The notes: generated by a model from the sequence alone, not told the origin. 64,000 nt of DNA from Caccovivens sp964594865 (GCA_964594865.1 CAZQMZ010000005.1:9817-73816); one strand, 5' to 3'; counted from the first letter of the stretch, positions 32,818 through 42,029 are shown. A program made the numbers and translations.

Positions 32818-33909
32818 ATGAATGTTCGACAACTTGAAATTTGCAATTTCAGAAATTATGAAAAAACAAAATTGGCTTTTGATGAAAAAGTCAATGTTTT
32901 TATTGGAAAAAATGCTCAAGGAAAAACAAATTTGCTTGAAAGCCTATATTATTCATGTATTGGAAAAAGTTTTAAATCTTGCAAAGACAAAGATCTCATC
33001 CGATGGGGTCAAGACAGCGGAAAAATTGACATCATCGTCAATAAAAAATATCGCGATGTTGAAGTGGAAATTGGTTTAAGTAGATTACAGAAAAAAAGTG
33101 TGAAAATCAACAACCTTCCAATAAGAAGAATTGGCGAACTTATTGGAGAAATCAACATAGTCTTTTTTTCTCCACAAGAAATGAAACTTGTTCGAGAAAG
33201 TCCAGAAGAAAGACGTAAATTTATGGATGTCGACATTTCTCAAAACAATAAAAGATATTTTTATCAACTGTCGAGATATGAAAAAATTTTAGCGAACCGA
33301 AACAAACTTCTCAAAACATCCAACTCAATTGAAGTTGTCAAAGAAACTGTGGACATATGGGACAGAGCGCTTGTGACATCCGCCAAATTCATTGCTTTTG
33401 AAAGAGCAAAATTTATCTCACAAATTTTGCCATACTCTCAAAAGGCGCACAGTTTCTTAAGTGGTGGAAAAGAAAACTTGTCGCTTAAATATCGTTGTGG
33501 ATGTTCGGTGGCACTTGACGAAAATTTTGAAAAAAACATGATTTCTCTTTTGAAGAAAAATCTTGAAAAGGACTATAAATTTGGATATACAACAATCGGG
33601 GTCCACAGAGATGAAATAGACATTTTTTTGAATGACGTTGAAGTGAAAAATTTTGGTTCGCAAGGTCAACAGCGGACAGTGGCACTTGCCTTGAAACTTG
33701 CAGAACTTGAAAATATGAAAGAAATCAACGGAGAATATCCAATTCTTCTTCTGGACGATGTTTTTTCAGAACTTGACAGCGAACGTCAAGCAAGACTTCT
33801 CAAATTTGTTGGAAGAACACAGACCTTTATCACTTGCACAGATGAGAGAAAATTGGATGGAAAGATTTTTAAGATTGTGGACGGAAAAGTTTTTGAAGAT
33901 AATGTTTGA
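32818..33909 (+). CDS. recF: DNA replication and repair protein RecF
   Basis: A 363-residue SMC-like ATPase. It starts MNVRQLEICNFRNYEKTKL, has Walker A VFIGKNAQGKTNLLE, the signature GSQGQQRTVALALKLAE and Walker B PILLLDDVFSELD. It loads RecA at gaps. The start agrees with the family, but there is no ribosome site, and the ATG lies exactly 6 bases after the -10 box. It is divergent from dnaA with 106 bases between, whereas in most Firmicutes it follows dnaN in the same direction. Confidence 0.96.
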   Translation: MNVRQLEICNFRNYEKTKLAFDEKVNVFIGKNAQGKTNLLESLYYSCIGKSFKSCKDKDLIRWGQDSGKIDIIVNKKYRDVEVEIGLSRLQKKSVKINNLPIRRIGELIGEINIVFFSPQEMKLVRESPEERRKFMDVDISQNNKRYFYQLSRYEKILANRNKLLKTSNSIEVVKETVDIWDRALVTSAKFIAFERAKFISQILPYSQKAHSFLSGGKENLSLKYRCGCSVALDENFEKNMISLLKKNLEKDYKFGYTTIGVHRDEIDIFLNDVEVKNFGSQGQQRTVALALKLAELENMKEINGEYPILLLDDVFSELDSERQARLLKFVGRTQTFITCTDERKLDGKIFKIVDGKVFEDNV

Positions 33910-34067
33910 TATTTTCTTGCAAAATTAAACAAAAATATATTAAAATAAAGAAAAGTTGTATACAAATTTGCAGGAAAGGAAAAATTTATAAGATTGAATC
34001 GTCTTTAATATAAATCAAAAATAAAAAATCATTTTTGACATAAAGTCAAAAAAAAGGAGAAGAAGTT

Positions 34068-36926
34068 TTGGAAAATTATATTGTTTGGGGCGGAGCGGCC
34101 ATTTTGGTGATTTTTTTAGGATTGGGTTTTCTTATGGGAGTGTGGAGAGGACTTAAACGTTCAACATGTCACATCTTTTTCTTTATTGCAAGCATTATTT
34201 TGGCGTATTTAATCACAAAAGTGGTGACAAACGCACTGCTTGGAATTACGATTGCTTATGGAGAAGAGAGTTATTCTTTGAAAGATTTGATTTCTCAGCT
34301 TATTTCCGAACAGTTTGATTTATCAAGTTACAGCAGTGTTTCAACCTTTATTGAAAACTTGCCGGCGGCAATTTTAAGTCCAATTGTCTTCATGTTTTTG
34401 GTGATCGTGGTCTATTTTGTCGTTAACTTGATCTATCATTGCGTTGCTTGTTTTTGTTTTCGAAAAAAGAATGTAAAACAAAAACCTCGCAGACTTTTGG
34501 GAGGCCTTTTGGGAATTGTTGAAGGTTTTGTTTTTATGATTGTGCTTTTTGCGCCAATCACAGCTCTGACAAATTTCTATCAAGATCTGTCCACTTCTTC
34601 AAGTGAAAGCACGGAAATTTCCAGCGAAAATTCTTTTATGACAATTGACGAATATATTTCACTATATGTTCCACAAACGGTGAACGACGTAATTACGGCG
34701 TATAACAATTCATTCTTTGGAAAATTGGTCAATTTTGGCGGACTTTCAGATGTCATTTTTGATGGACTTGCAAACGTTTCAGTGAATAATGAAAAAATTG
34801 TCATAAGAACGGAACTTTTGAACCTTGCGGAAATCTATAACAACGCCGTGGAAATCTATGGCGAAATTTCAAATTCCAACTATGACATAAGCATCACAAA
34901 TTTGAAAGACAGTGTTGAAACTTTTGTGGATAACGGTCTTTTCAAGGCGGTTATTGCTCCAACGATTGTTGATTACATTAAAAACTACTCTCTTTCAGAC
35001 GAAAACACAGATGAAAATTCTAGCTTTATGCAAGTTTTGGAAGACTTGATTGCAAACTTGAAAGAAGTTGTTGTGGAAGAGGGTTTTGACGGATACACAT
35101 ATTTCAGACATGACATTATGCAAGTATTTGAAATTGCAAATGATGTGTTTGAAAGCAAAATTGTTTCAAAGATTATAGATTTGGAAGAAAAATCCGTCAT
35201 CAATATTTTGGAAATAGTCAACAACGAATCTGTGGAAACAATCGCCACAAATATGTTGACTCTCAACATTGTTCAAGACTCTTTCTCAACAATCATAAAA
35301 TTTGCAAACACACAAATTGAAAGCTTGTTTGAAAGTGACGAAACAATCGGGCTTAATTCAAACATAACCGACACAGAAAAACTTGTCAGCGACATCTTTG
35401 AAATCCTGAACGAAATTTTGGAACTGTACGATCATATTGACATTATAAGTCTTTTGGACGGAGATATTTTTGAAATTCTTTCACAAGCTGAAGATTTGAG
35501 TTCTGTGCTTGACAGCTTGGGAGTTGTTTTTGACAATGTGAGAGAACTTGAATTGTTGGTTCTTGATGAAAACGGCACAACAGTGTATGTTTTTGACAAC
35601 CTTTTGAAAACCTTTGAAATTTCATTGCTTGGCGATGAAGTTCAAACAGAAAGTGGCAGTGAAACTTTGGACACATACACCAAATTCTTCAACTTCATAA
35701 AAGAGCCAATCATGACAATTTTGGATTTGGAAATTTTAAGCTCTGAGAATTTTGATGAAGTGTATGAAAGCATTTTGGATCGATTGAAAGAAAATGAAGA
35801 TCTTTTTGCAGAGCTTCTTATGCCGTTCTATCAACTTAAAAATGCGACCTTTGATGGCGAAACATCTTTGAAAGAATTGGTGTTTGACAGTATGATTGAT
35901 GCATTGAAAGATGTGATCAGTGAAGATATAATTAACTTTGATGCTGTGGAGAACACATATGAAAGCTGGAAGAGCGAGCTTGAACTTTTGGGCAAAACAT
36001 TGAACGCGTTGAACTCTGGCGAGATTGAAAGTGGAACCGAAATGACATATCTTGAATACATCCAACAAGATTCTTTTGACATGAACACTCTTTTGGAAGC
36101 AATACTTGAAGGCACGGATGATGCGTTTACAAACATTTTGACACCAATTTTTAAATCAAGTTTGTTCTCACCTTTGGTTGAAAGCGTGTTTGAAGAGATT
36201 GACAATCAAATTTTCAGCTTGACAGGTGTTAATCCACAAACATCTCTTGACAACTTGAAATCGACAATCGAGGGCGACAGCGGAGTGATTGAAACATTGA
36301 AATCTCTTTTGGAGACAACTCTAAATGAGGAAAATATGAGCGAAATCAGTCTTTCAACAGTCGGCAAAATTTTGGATATTCTTCAAAACAATGCAAAATC
36401 ATCTGGAAATGAAGGAAATTATGACGGCGTGTTCAACAACATCTTTGTCAATTTGGTTTGGTATTTGACAGGCGATGACATAAGTGCTGGAGAAATATAT
36501 TCCAGTGAGACAAACAAGAATGAATACACAGAAGAAATCAAAGCGCTTTTGAAAGAGAATTTGTCAATAGATGAGATTGATTATTATAAAATTAATTTTG
36601 AAAGTGCAATGTCCGGAATTGAAGATGTTGTTAATCTTGCACAATCACTTTTGGAAAATTTGAATAACTTTAATTTCTCAGGCGAAAGTGACATCTCCAC
36701 TTTTGTGGAAAAACTTGAAACAGCAATTGGAGAAACTTCGGCGGAAATTATCGAAAAATTGGCATCTATAGTTGACCAAATTGAAGATAAGTATGATTTC
36801 ATTGACGAGTCAACAATAACAGAATTTGGAGATGAAATTGTTGAACAAATTAATGACACTTTCGATTCAGATGTTGCTCAGGCGATATGCGATCTTCTTG
36901 GACTCAAATCAATTACACAAGCTTGA
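34068..36926 (+). CDS. CvpA-family membrane protein with a very long C-terminal region
   Basis: A 952-residue protein starting at a TTG codon with AAAGGAGAAG upstream. The first 180 residues contain four hydrophobic segments (about 4-25, 31-55, 100-125, 145-170) and the CvpA-like motif RRLLGGLLGIVEGFVFMIVLF. CvpA is a small protein (about 160 residues). Here some 770 further residues follow, acidic and largely helical by pattern, without cysteine-rich or repeat structure that I can define. Depending on topology this tail is outside the cell. It ends with a terminator and stands alone between recF and rsmH. Function unknown; CvpA-like proteins are tied to envelope processes. Confidence 0.7.
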   Translation: MENYIVWGGAAILVIFLGLGFLMGVWRGLKRSTCHIFFFIASIILAYLITKVVTNALLGITIAYGEESYSLKDLISQLISEQFDLSSYSSVSTFIENLPAAILSPIVFMFLVIVVYFVVNLIYHCVACFCFRKKNVKQKPRRLLGGLLGIVEGFVFMIVLFAPITALTNFYQDLSTSSSESTEISSENSFMTIDEYISLYVPQTVNDVITAYNNSFFGKLVNFGGLSDVIFDGLANVSVNNEKIVIRTELLNLAEIYNNAVEIYGEISNSNYDISITNLKDSVETFVDNGLFKAVIAPTIVDYIKNYSLSDENTDENSSFMQVLEDLIANLKEVVVEEGFDGYTYFRHDIMQVFEIANDVFESKIVSKIIDLEEKSVINILEIVNNESVETIATNMLTLNIVQDSFSTIIKFANTQIESLFESDETIGLNSNITDTEKLVSDIFEILNEILELYDHIDIISLLDGDIFEILSQAEDLSSVLDSLGVVFDNVRELELLVLDENGTTVYVFDNLLKTFEISLLGDEVQTESGSETLDTYTKFFNFIKEPIMTILDLEILSSENFDEVYESILDRLKENEDLFAELLMPFYQLKNATFDGETSLKELVFDSMIDALKDVISEDIINFDAVENTYESWKSELELLGKTLNALNSGEIESGTEMTYLEYIQQDSFDMNTLLEAILEGTDDAFTNILTPIFKSSLFSPLVESVFEEIDNQIFSLTGVNPQTSLDNLKSTIEGDSGVIETLKSLLETTLNEENMSEISLSTVGKILDILQNNAKSSGNEGNYDGVFNNIFVNLVWYLTGDDISAGEIYSSETNKNEYTEEIKALLKENLSIDEIDYYKINFESAMSGIEDVVNLAQSLLENLNNFNFSGESDISTFVEKLETAIGETSAEIIEKLASIVDQIEDKYDFIDESTITEFGDEIVEQINDTFDSDVAQAICDLLGLKSITQA

Positions 36927-36937
36927 GAATAAAATGA

Positions 36938-36967
36938 AAAAGTTGAGACTGAATTCTCAACTTTTTT
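36938..36967 (+). terminator. Terminator of the CvpA-like gene
   Basis: Stem AAAAGTTGAGA / TCTCAACTTTT with six-base loop, then T run. Confidence 0.9.
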
Positions 36968-37057
36968 GTTCTAGAAAAACTTTAATAAAATTTTTTCGTT
37001 TAGCAAGATCTTTAATAAAATTAATTTTTGTAAAAAAATACATGTTGTCGATTTGAT

Positions 37058-37085
37058 TTGAAAATATTAAATTATGTGATAAAAT
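37058..37085 (+). promoter_or_regulatory. rsmH promoter, predicted leaderless start
   Basis: TTGAAA (37058-37063), 16 bases, TAAAAT (37080-37085) with TGA before it, then ATTTAC and the rsmH ATG. It resembles the recF promoter almost base for base. Confidence 0.65.
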
Positions 37086-37091
37086 ATTTAC

Positions 37092-38018
37092 ATGAACTCA
37101 TATCACATTCCAATCATGGTCAAGGAAATTATTGACGGCTTGAACATCAAAGAAAATGGAATATATGTCGATTGCACTGTTGGCGGAGGCGGACATTCTT
37201 TTGAAATTGCAAAGAGACTGAAAGATGGACATCTCTTTTGTTTTGATCGAGACCAAGAAGCAATTGACTTTGCAAAAGAAAGATTGAAAAAGTTTGGTGA
37301 CAAAGTGACTTTGATTAAAGACAACTTCAAAAACGCACCAACAGTTTTGGAAGGGAAAAAGATTGACGGATTTTTGGTCGATTTGGGCATCAGTTCTCAC
37401 CAAATTGACGAAGGTGGACGCGGTTTTTCTTTCGTGCGTGACGGCGAACTTGATATGCGTATGGACAGAGAAGAAAAAACATTGACAGCACGCGAGATTG
37501 TCAACACGTTTTCATATGAAGAGTTGGTCAAAATTTTTCGAACATATGGAGAAGAAGAATTTTCAACAATCATTGCAAAAAACATAATCAAAGAGCGTGA
37601 ACAGGGAGAAATTGTCACAACCTTTCAACTTCGAGACATCATTGAGAGAAGTTTACCAAAAAAAGTGGTGTTCTCACGCGGTGGAGCATCCAAAAAAGTT
37701 TTTCAGGCTCTTCGAATTTATGTCAACGGCGAACTTGAAAAGTTGGATGAATTTTTGACAAAGATGATTGGCTTACTCAACAGTGGCGGACGCGGTTGTG
37801 TGTTGACTTTTCACAGTTTGGAAGACCGAATTGTCAAAAACGTTTTTAAACTTGAAAGCACAAATTGCATATGTCCACCGAAAACGCCGATTTGTATATG
37901 TGGCCACAGAGCAAACGTCAAGTTGGTCAATCGCAAACCGATCATTGCATCGGTTGAAGAGCAAAAAAGCAACTCTAGAAGTACAAGCGCAAAACTGCGT
38001 GTGGTGGAGAAGATTTAA
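37092..38018 (+). CDS. rsmH: 16S rRNA (cytosine1402-N4)-methyltransferase RsmH (MraW)
   Basis: A 308-residue protein starting MNSYHIPIMVKEIIDGLNIK, with SAM site VDCTVGGGGHSFEI, FLVDLGISSHQID, the substrate region RGFSFVRDGELDMRMD and a C-terminal HSLEDRIVKNVF...CPPKTPIC stretch. It methylates C1402 of 16S rRNA. It is the first gene of a reduced dcw-type cluster, but mraZ is missing upstream. The family-supported start lacks a ribosome site and lies 6 bases after the -10 box. Confidence 0.96.
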   Translation: MNSYHIPIMVKEIIDGLNIKENGIYVDCTVGGGGHSFEIAKRLKDGHLFCFDRDQEAIDFAKERLKKFGDKVTLIKDNFKNAPTVLEGKKIDGFLVDLGISSHQIDEGGRGFSFVRDGELDMRMDREEKTLTAREIVNTFSYEELVKIFRTYGEEEFSTIIAKNIIKEREQGEIVTTFQLRDIIERSLPKKVVFSRGGASKKVFQALRIYVNGELEKLDEFLTKMIGLLNSGGRGCVLTFHSLEDRIVKNVFKLESTNCICPPKTPICICGHRANVKLVNRKPIIASVEEQKSNSRSTSAKLRVVEKI

Positions 38019-38050
38019 GTCATTATGTGAAAAGGAGAAGAATATAATAT

Positions 38051-38746
38051 ATGGATCAATCGAATCAAAACAAAGGAATTTTTGAGTCCAATGTGGAAGT
38101 TCTTGAAAAAACAACGGAAACAACTCAAGACAAACTTGTTGAAAATGAAAAAGCAGAAGTCACCGTTCAAAACGCACCGCCTGCCAATGAATCATATTTA
38201 AACTCCTTCAAAGACATGACGATTGCCGACCTTAAACGCGAAGAAGAAGAGAAATTTAAGGCAGAAAGGGACAGGCTTATTCAGGAACAATTTGAAAAAG
38301 AACTCAAAGAAAAGACGAAGGCCAAGCAAGAGAAAGTTCAACAGACAGCAAAAGAAGAGAGCAAGAATGTTATTGAAAAGCCCAACTATGACTTGATTGA
38401 AGAGAACAAAAAAATTGTCAAGCTGTCAAAGAAAACTCACGAAAAAAGCAAGAAAAAGACTGCAGGAATTGTTTTGGCGTGCGTTTTGGGAGCGAGTGCG
38501 GTGGTTTGTGTTGCCAACACCATTGTCATTGACCAAATGAGTTCAAACTATGTCCAAATTGATGAAACATATCAATTCAACTTGGCAAAATATTTGAAAG
38601 ACATATACAATTTGGATGTGACTAAAGACAGTATGCAGGTGATTGAAACCTATCCTGACGAACTTTTGGACGCAGGAGATGTTGGCGAAAGTTCAAATTG
38701 GTTTGACAGAATTTGCAATTTCATAGTGGGGATCTTTGGAGGTTAA
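38051..38746 (+). CDS. Charged coiled-coil single-pass membrane protein in the ftsL position
   Basis: A 231-residue protein. Residues 1-130 are strongly charged and probably coiled-coil (LKREEEEKFKAERDRLIQEQ and following). A single membrane segment lies at about 140-160 (TAGIVLACVLGASAVVCVAN), and about 70 residues follow outside. It sits between rsmH and a division-type penicillin-binding protein, exactly where ftsL is expected. FtsL has a short cytoplasmic part and an external coiled coil, so the layout here is the opposite. AAAAGGAGAAG precedes the ATG. It may be a functional stand-in, but this is inference from position only. Confidence 0.6.
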   Translation: MDQSNQNKGIFESNVEVLEKTTETTQDKLVENEKAEVTVQNAPPANESYLNSFKDMTIADLKREEEEKFKAERDRLIQEQFEKELKEKTKAKQEKVQQTAKEESKNVIEKPNYDLIEENKKIVKLSKKTHEKSKKKTAGIVLACVLGASAVVCVANTIVIDQMSSNYVQIDETYQFNLAKYLKDIYNLDVTKDSMQVIETYPDELLDAGDVGESSNWFDRICNFIVGIFGG

Positions 38747-38748
38747 AA

Positions 38749-40644
38749 TTGCAAAAGGTCTACACCCTACACTCAATGCAAAAAAGGATAAAAGCAATTT
38801 TGCTTGTTGTCCTTTTTCTTTTTTGCAGTTTGATTGTTAGGCTTTTTGTTGTTCAAATCATAAATGGCAAATCTTTGCAAATCAAAGCAACTGACCAATG
38901 GACTCGCGATCTTTCACTAACTGCTCCACGTGGAGTGATTTATGACAGCACAGGAGACACTCTTGCAGTTTCTTACACAACGTATGACATCTATGTTCGT
39001 GGAAGAGAAGTGACAAGCGCAACGCACACAGCAACCATACTTTCAATCTTGTTAGATCTAGACTTTTCTTCAACTCTTGAAAAAGTTATGAAAAAGGATG
39101 TGTCGGAAGTTCTTCTCAAAATGCAAGTTGACGGAGATATTGCTGAAGAAATCTATAACGCCAACCTCGACGGAGTTTATATCACCGAAAACGTTGGGAG
39201 ATATTATGTCTATGGCAACCTTTTCACGCAACTGTTGGGATTTGTTTCGGTGGATAATGTTGGGCAGGCAGGCTTGGAAGCATATTTGAATGAGTATCTC
39301 ACCGGCACAGACGGATATTCTTATGTGCAAAGTGATTTGCAAGGTAAGGAAATTTCCAGCACCATAAGATATTATGTCAGCGGAACAGCTGGTGACGATG
39401 TCACATTGACAGTCAACAGCAAAATTCAAATTATTTTGGAAAGAATTTTGCAACAAGCGTATGAAGAACAAGAGGCAAAATCGGTGACAGGAATTGTCAT
39501 GAACGCACAAACAGGCGAGATTTTGGCAATCTCAACCAAGCCAAGTTTCGACCTTAATGATCCACCACGCGACGACCTTGAAACACTTTTTGAAGAAATG
39601 AAGATGACTGCCATCACGGACACATATGAACCAGGTTCCACTTTCAAAATTTTGACACTTGCAGCGGCGCTTGAAGAAGGCGTTGTCACGCTTGAAGACA
39701 CTTTTTATTGTCCGGGATATAGAATTGTTGACGGGCAAAAAATCAAATGCTGGAAAACGATCGGGCATGGCAACCAAACTTTGGCTGAGGCTTTTGCTAA
39801 TTCTTGCAACTGCTGTTTCATAGATTTGGCGCTTCGGCTGGGTGTTGACAAATTTTATGAATATATGGAAAAATTTGGTTTGGGACAAAAAACGGGAATA
39901 ACTCTCAGCGGAGAAAGTTCGGGCATTTTGATGGAAAAATCGCAAGTCAAAACTGTGGACTTGGCACGCATGGGTTTTGGGCACGCAATCGCAGTGACTC
40001 CAATTCAACTTTTGTCAATCGTTGCGGGCATAACAAACGGCGGAGTGTATAACACGCCGACAGTCATTCAAAAAATCACAAATGTTGACGGAAAGACGAC
40101 ATACACTCCGTCGACAAGTTCAACAAGGCTCGTTTCTACACAAACAAGCGCTATTGTCAATCAACTTTTGCAGTTTGCAGAGAACAAATCAGGAGATTAC
40201 ACTTTTGTCGAAGGCTATAATGTTGGCGGAAAGACAGGCACAGCGCAAAAGTATGACGAAAACGGGCAGATCGCAAGCGGAAAATATATTTCAAGCTTTA
40301 TTGGAACATATCCAGCAGATAATCCGCAATATATTTTCATGATCATTGTCGACGAACCAAGCGCAGGAGTATATTATGGTTCTCTTGTTGCAGCGCCTTA
40401 TGGAAAAGAATTTTTCTCTCAACTTTTTGAACTATATGACATTCCAAAGGATGATCCAACCGTGGTGGTGGAGCAAGTGATCATGCCACAGGTGACCGGC
40501 TATTCTCTTGCGAATGCTGTTGCAATTCTTGCGCAAATTGGACTCGAATATGAAATTGACGGCGAAGGCGGAATTGTCCTTTCGCAACTTCCGCCAGCTG
40601 GAACAATTTTAAACAGAGGCGACACGGTGTTGCTGACAACATGA
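38749..40644 (+). CDS. Class B penicillin-binding protein with PASTA domain (FtsI/SpoVD type)
   Basis: A 631-residue transpeptidase. A membrane anchor (IKAILLVVLFLFCSLIVRLFVVQI) is followed by the pedestal domain (APRGVIYDSTGDTLAVS). The catalytic motifs are STFK (SxxK), SCN (SxN in FANSCNCCF) and KTGT (GGKTGTAQK). One PASTA domain closes the chain (MPQVTGYSLANAVAILAQIGLEYE in parts). The TTG at 38749 with GGAGG six bases before it is the best start, 2 bases after the previous stop; an ATG nine codons later is the alternative. It makes septal or sporulation peptidoglycan. Whether FtsI or SpoVD cannot be decided here. Confidence 0.92.
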   Translation: MQKVYTLHSMQKRIKAILLVVLFLFCSLIVRLFVVQIINGKSLQIKATDQWTRDLSLTAPRGVIYDSTGDTLAVSYTTYDIYVRGREVTSATHTATILSILLDLDFSSTLEKVMKKDVSEVLLKMQVDGDIAEEIYNANLDGVYITENVGRYYVYGNLFTQLLGFVSVDNVGQAGLEAYLNEYLTGTDGYSYVQSDLQGKEISSTIRYYVSGTAGDDVTLTVNSKIQIILERILQQAYEEQEAKSVTGIVMNAQTGEILAISTKPSFDLNDPPRDDLETLFEEMKMTAITDTYEPGSTFKILTLAAALEEGVVTLEDTFYCPGYRIVDGQKIKCWKTIGHGNQTLAEAFANSCNCCFIDLALRLGVDKFYEYMEKFGLGQKTGITLSGESSGILMEKSQVKTVDLARMGFGHAIAVTPIQLLSIVAGITNGGVYNTPTVIQKITNVDGKTTYTPSTSSTRLVSTQTSAIVNQLLQFAENKSGDYTFVEGYNVGGKTGTAQKYDENGQIASGKYISSFIGTYPADNPQYIFMIIVDEPSAGVYYGSLVAAPYGKEFFSQLFELYDIPKDDPTVVVEQVIMPQVTGYSLANAVAILAQIGLEYEIDGEGGIVLSQLPPAGTILNRGDTVLLTT

Positions 40645-40664
40645 AAACTTTCATTTTAGTTTGA

Positions 40665-40694
40665 TTGACAAGAAAATTGAAAATGATATAAAAT
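40665..40694 (+). promoter_or_regulatory. Zinc peptidase promoter, predicted leaderless start
   Basis: TTGACA (40665-40670), 18 bases, TAAAAT (40689-40694), then ATCTTC and the ATG at 40701. TATAAA at 40687 with 16-base spacing is an alternative -10. Confidence 0.6.
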
Positions 40695-40700
40695 ATCTTC

Positions 40701-41429
40701 ATGTGGACTTGGATTATTGTTGGAATTGTCATAGGGCTTGCAGTTTTGCTATGCTTTTTACTTGCTATAGCAAACTTTTCCTTTGAGAATTTTGAAGCAA
40801 AATTGAAAGAATATTCTGTCAAAAGAAACAGTTATGGCATAACCACTCATCAATATGTCGACATGTTGAACAAAAACTATTTCAACGGTAGGTTGAAGAT
40901 TGCCAAATGTGCGCGCTTGAAAGATCATTATTCTCGCGGGATTGTGGCACTGTCAGAAGAAACGATGAACTCCAACAGTCTGGCAAGTTTGGCAATTATA
41001 TCTCATGAAATGGGGCATGCTCGACAGGACGCCAGTGGTGACTCTTTGGAAAAGCATTGGCGTATGCGTCGCACAGGACGAATTTGTGGATTTTTCTTCA
41101 TGCCACTTCTCATTGTTGGCGCCGTGCTTTGTTTGCTTTGGGTGTTTGAAGTTCTTTCAAGCATATATTTTCTTGTGGCAGGAGTTACTTGTCTGGCTTT
41201 GGCGTTATTCATTTTCATTTTCGCAATAATTTTGAAATATAAAGAAATCAAAATTGAGAAAGAAGCGTCAGAATTTGCTATTGAATATTTGAAAGAGATT
41301 CTTTTGGATGACGAAATTCAGGCATGCAGAGATCTTCTCAATTCTGCAAAATTGACCTATTGGGCGGGGCTGATTCGCACTCTTCTTTCATGGACAATGC
41401 TCACCGGCAAGGATACAATGTTTAAATAA
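40701..41429 (+). CDS. Zinc-dependent membrane peptidase (YugP-like)
   Basis: A 242-residue protein of the neutral zinc metallopeptidase type (Zn_peptidase_2). An N-terminal membrane segment (WIIVGIVIGLAVLLCFLLAI) is followed by the metal motif SHEMGHARQD (HExxH, near residue 97). Two further membrane segments (about 125-150 and 155-175) and the EIKIEKEASEFAIEYL region carrying the third ligand follow. The substrate is unknown. There is no ribosome site; the ATG lies 6 bases after TAAAAT. It follows the penicillin-binding protein but has its own promoter. Confidence 0.85.
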   Translation: MWTWIIVGIVIGLAVLLCFLLAIANFSFENFEAKLKEYSVKRNSYGITTHQYVDMLNKNYFNGRLKIAKCARLKDHYSRGIVALSEETMNSNSLASLAIISHEMGHARQDASGDSLEKHWRMRRTGRICGFFFMPLLIVGAVLCLLWVFEVLSSIYFLVAGVTCLALALFIFIFAIILKYKEIKIEKEASEFAIEYLKEILLDDEIQACRDLLNSAKLTYWAGLIRTLLSWTMLTGKDTMFK

Positions 41430-41451
41430 AAAAAAGACCTCAGTCTTTTTC
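41428..41451. terminator. Bidirectional terminator
   Basis: Stem AAAAAGAC / GTCTTTTT with a four-base loop between convergent genes. Confidence 0.75.
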
Positions 41452-41610
41452 CGTGAAACTCTTGCAAAAATGTTTTTGTATACCGTTTGACATTGGCTCC
41501 CCGTCGCCTTGTGAAACGTCAATCACTTGTTTGTTGCAATTGTTTCCATTTTCGTTATATAAACATTTTGTGCAGTTGCATCTCACACCGCTGTTTAAAT
41601 TTTCTTTCAT
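41440..41610 (-). CDS. DUF1540-like small cysteine-rich protein
   Basis: A 56-residue protein starting MKENLNSGVRCNCTKCLYNE after a GGAGGTTTGT site. The pattern C-x-C-x-x-C-x-Y-N followed by NNCNKQVIDV and a last Cys (HFCKSF) is that of the DUF1540 family, small metal-binding-like proteins common in Clostridia and without known function. The start five codons upstream has no ribosome site. A 24-base perfect palindrome lies in the divergent gap behind it. Confidence 0.75.
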   Translation of the reverse strand: MKENLNSGVRCNCTKCLYNENGNNCNKQVIDVSQGDGEPMSNGIQKHFCKSFTEKD

Positions 41611-41641
41611 ACAAACCTCCATCTATATTGTCTGTTAAAAT

Positions 41642-41665
41642 TTTTGTTTTATGCATAAAACAAAA
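41642..41665. promoter_or_regulatory. 24-base perfect palindrome, operator candidate
   Basis: The core GTTTTATGCATAAAAC (41646-41661) extends by four matching pairs on each side. It lies between the divergent DUF1540-like gene and the small membrane protein gene, 32 bases before the latter's -35 box. No T run follows, so it is not a terminator. Confidence 0.55.
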
Positions 41666-41696
41666 CAAAAAAACATATAAATAAATGTAAAATTTG

Positions 41697-41725
41697 TTGA
41701 CATTTTTTGTTTTTAGGTCTAAAAT
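41697..41725 (+). promoter_or_regulatory. Promoter of the small membrane protein gene
   Basis: TTGACA (41697-41702), 17 bases, TAAAAT (41720-41725). Confidence 0.75.
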
Positions 41726-41773
41726 CAATAATGTAATAATCAAATTACAAATTTTTTAAAAAGGAGAGAAAAA

Positions 41774-41995
41774 ATGGCAAAAAAATCTGATTATTTTGGA
41801 ATGGGATATCTTGTCAGCGTCATCCTTGCAATTATTCCGGTGACATCTTGGATTTTGGGAGCAATTACAAGATTTTCCGAAGGAAAAATTGTTGCAGGAC
41901 TGCTCAGACTTATCTTAGGCTGGAACATCATTTGGATTATTGACTTAATTCTTATGATCGTAAGCAAACACATCATGAGAATTTTGAACATCTAA
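41774..41995 (+). CDS. Small two-segment membrane protein
   Basis: A 73-residue protein with AAAAGGAGAG before the ATG and its own promoter and terminator. Two hydrophobic stretches (about 12-30 and 48-66) flank RFSEGKIVAGLLRLILGW. The pattern is that of small YqaE/TM2-like or phage-shock-like membrane proteins, but I cannot assign a family. Confidence 0.7.
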   Translation: MAKKSDYFGMGYLVSVILAIIPVTSWILGAITRFSEGKIVAGLLRLILGWNIIWIIDLILMIVSKHIMRILNI

Positions 41996-42001
41996 AAAAA
42001 G

Positions 42002-42029
42002 AAAACCCTCAAAACAGAGGGTTTTTTAT
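42002..42029 (+). terminator. Terminator of the small membrane protein gene
   Basis: Stem AAACCCTC / GAGGGTTT with six-base loop and T run. Confidence 0.9.
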
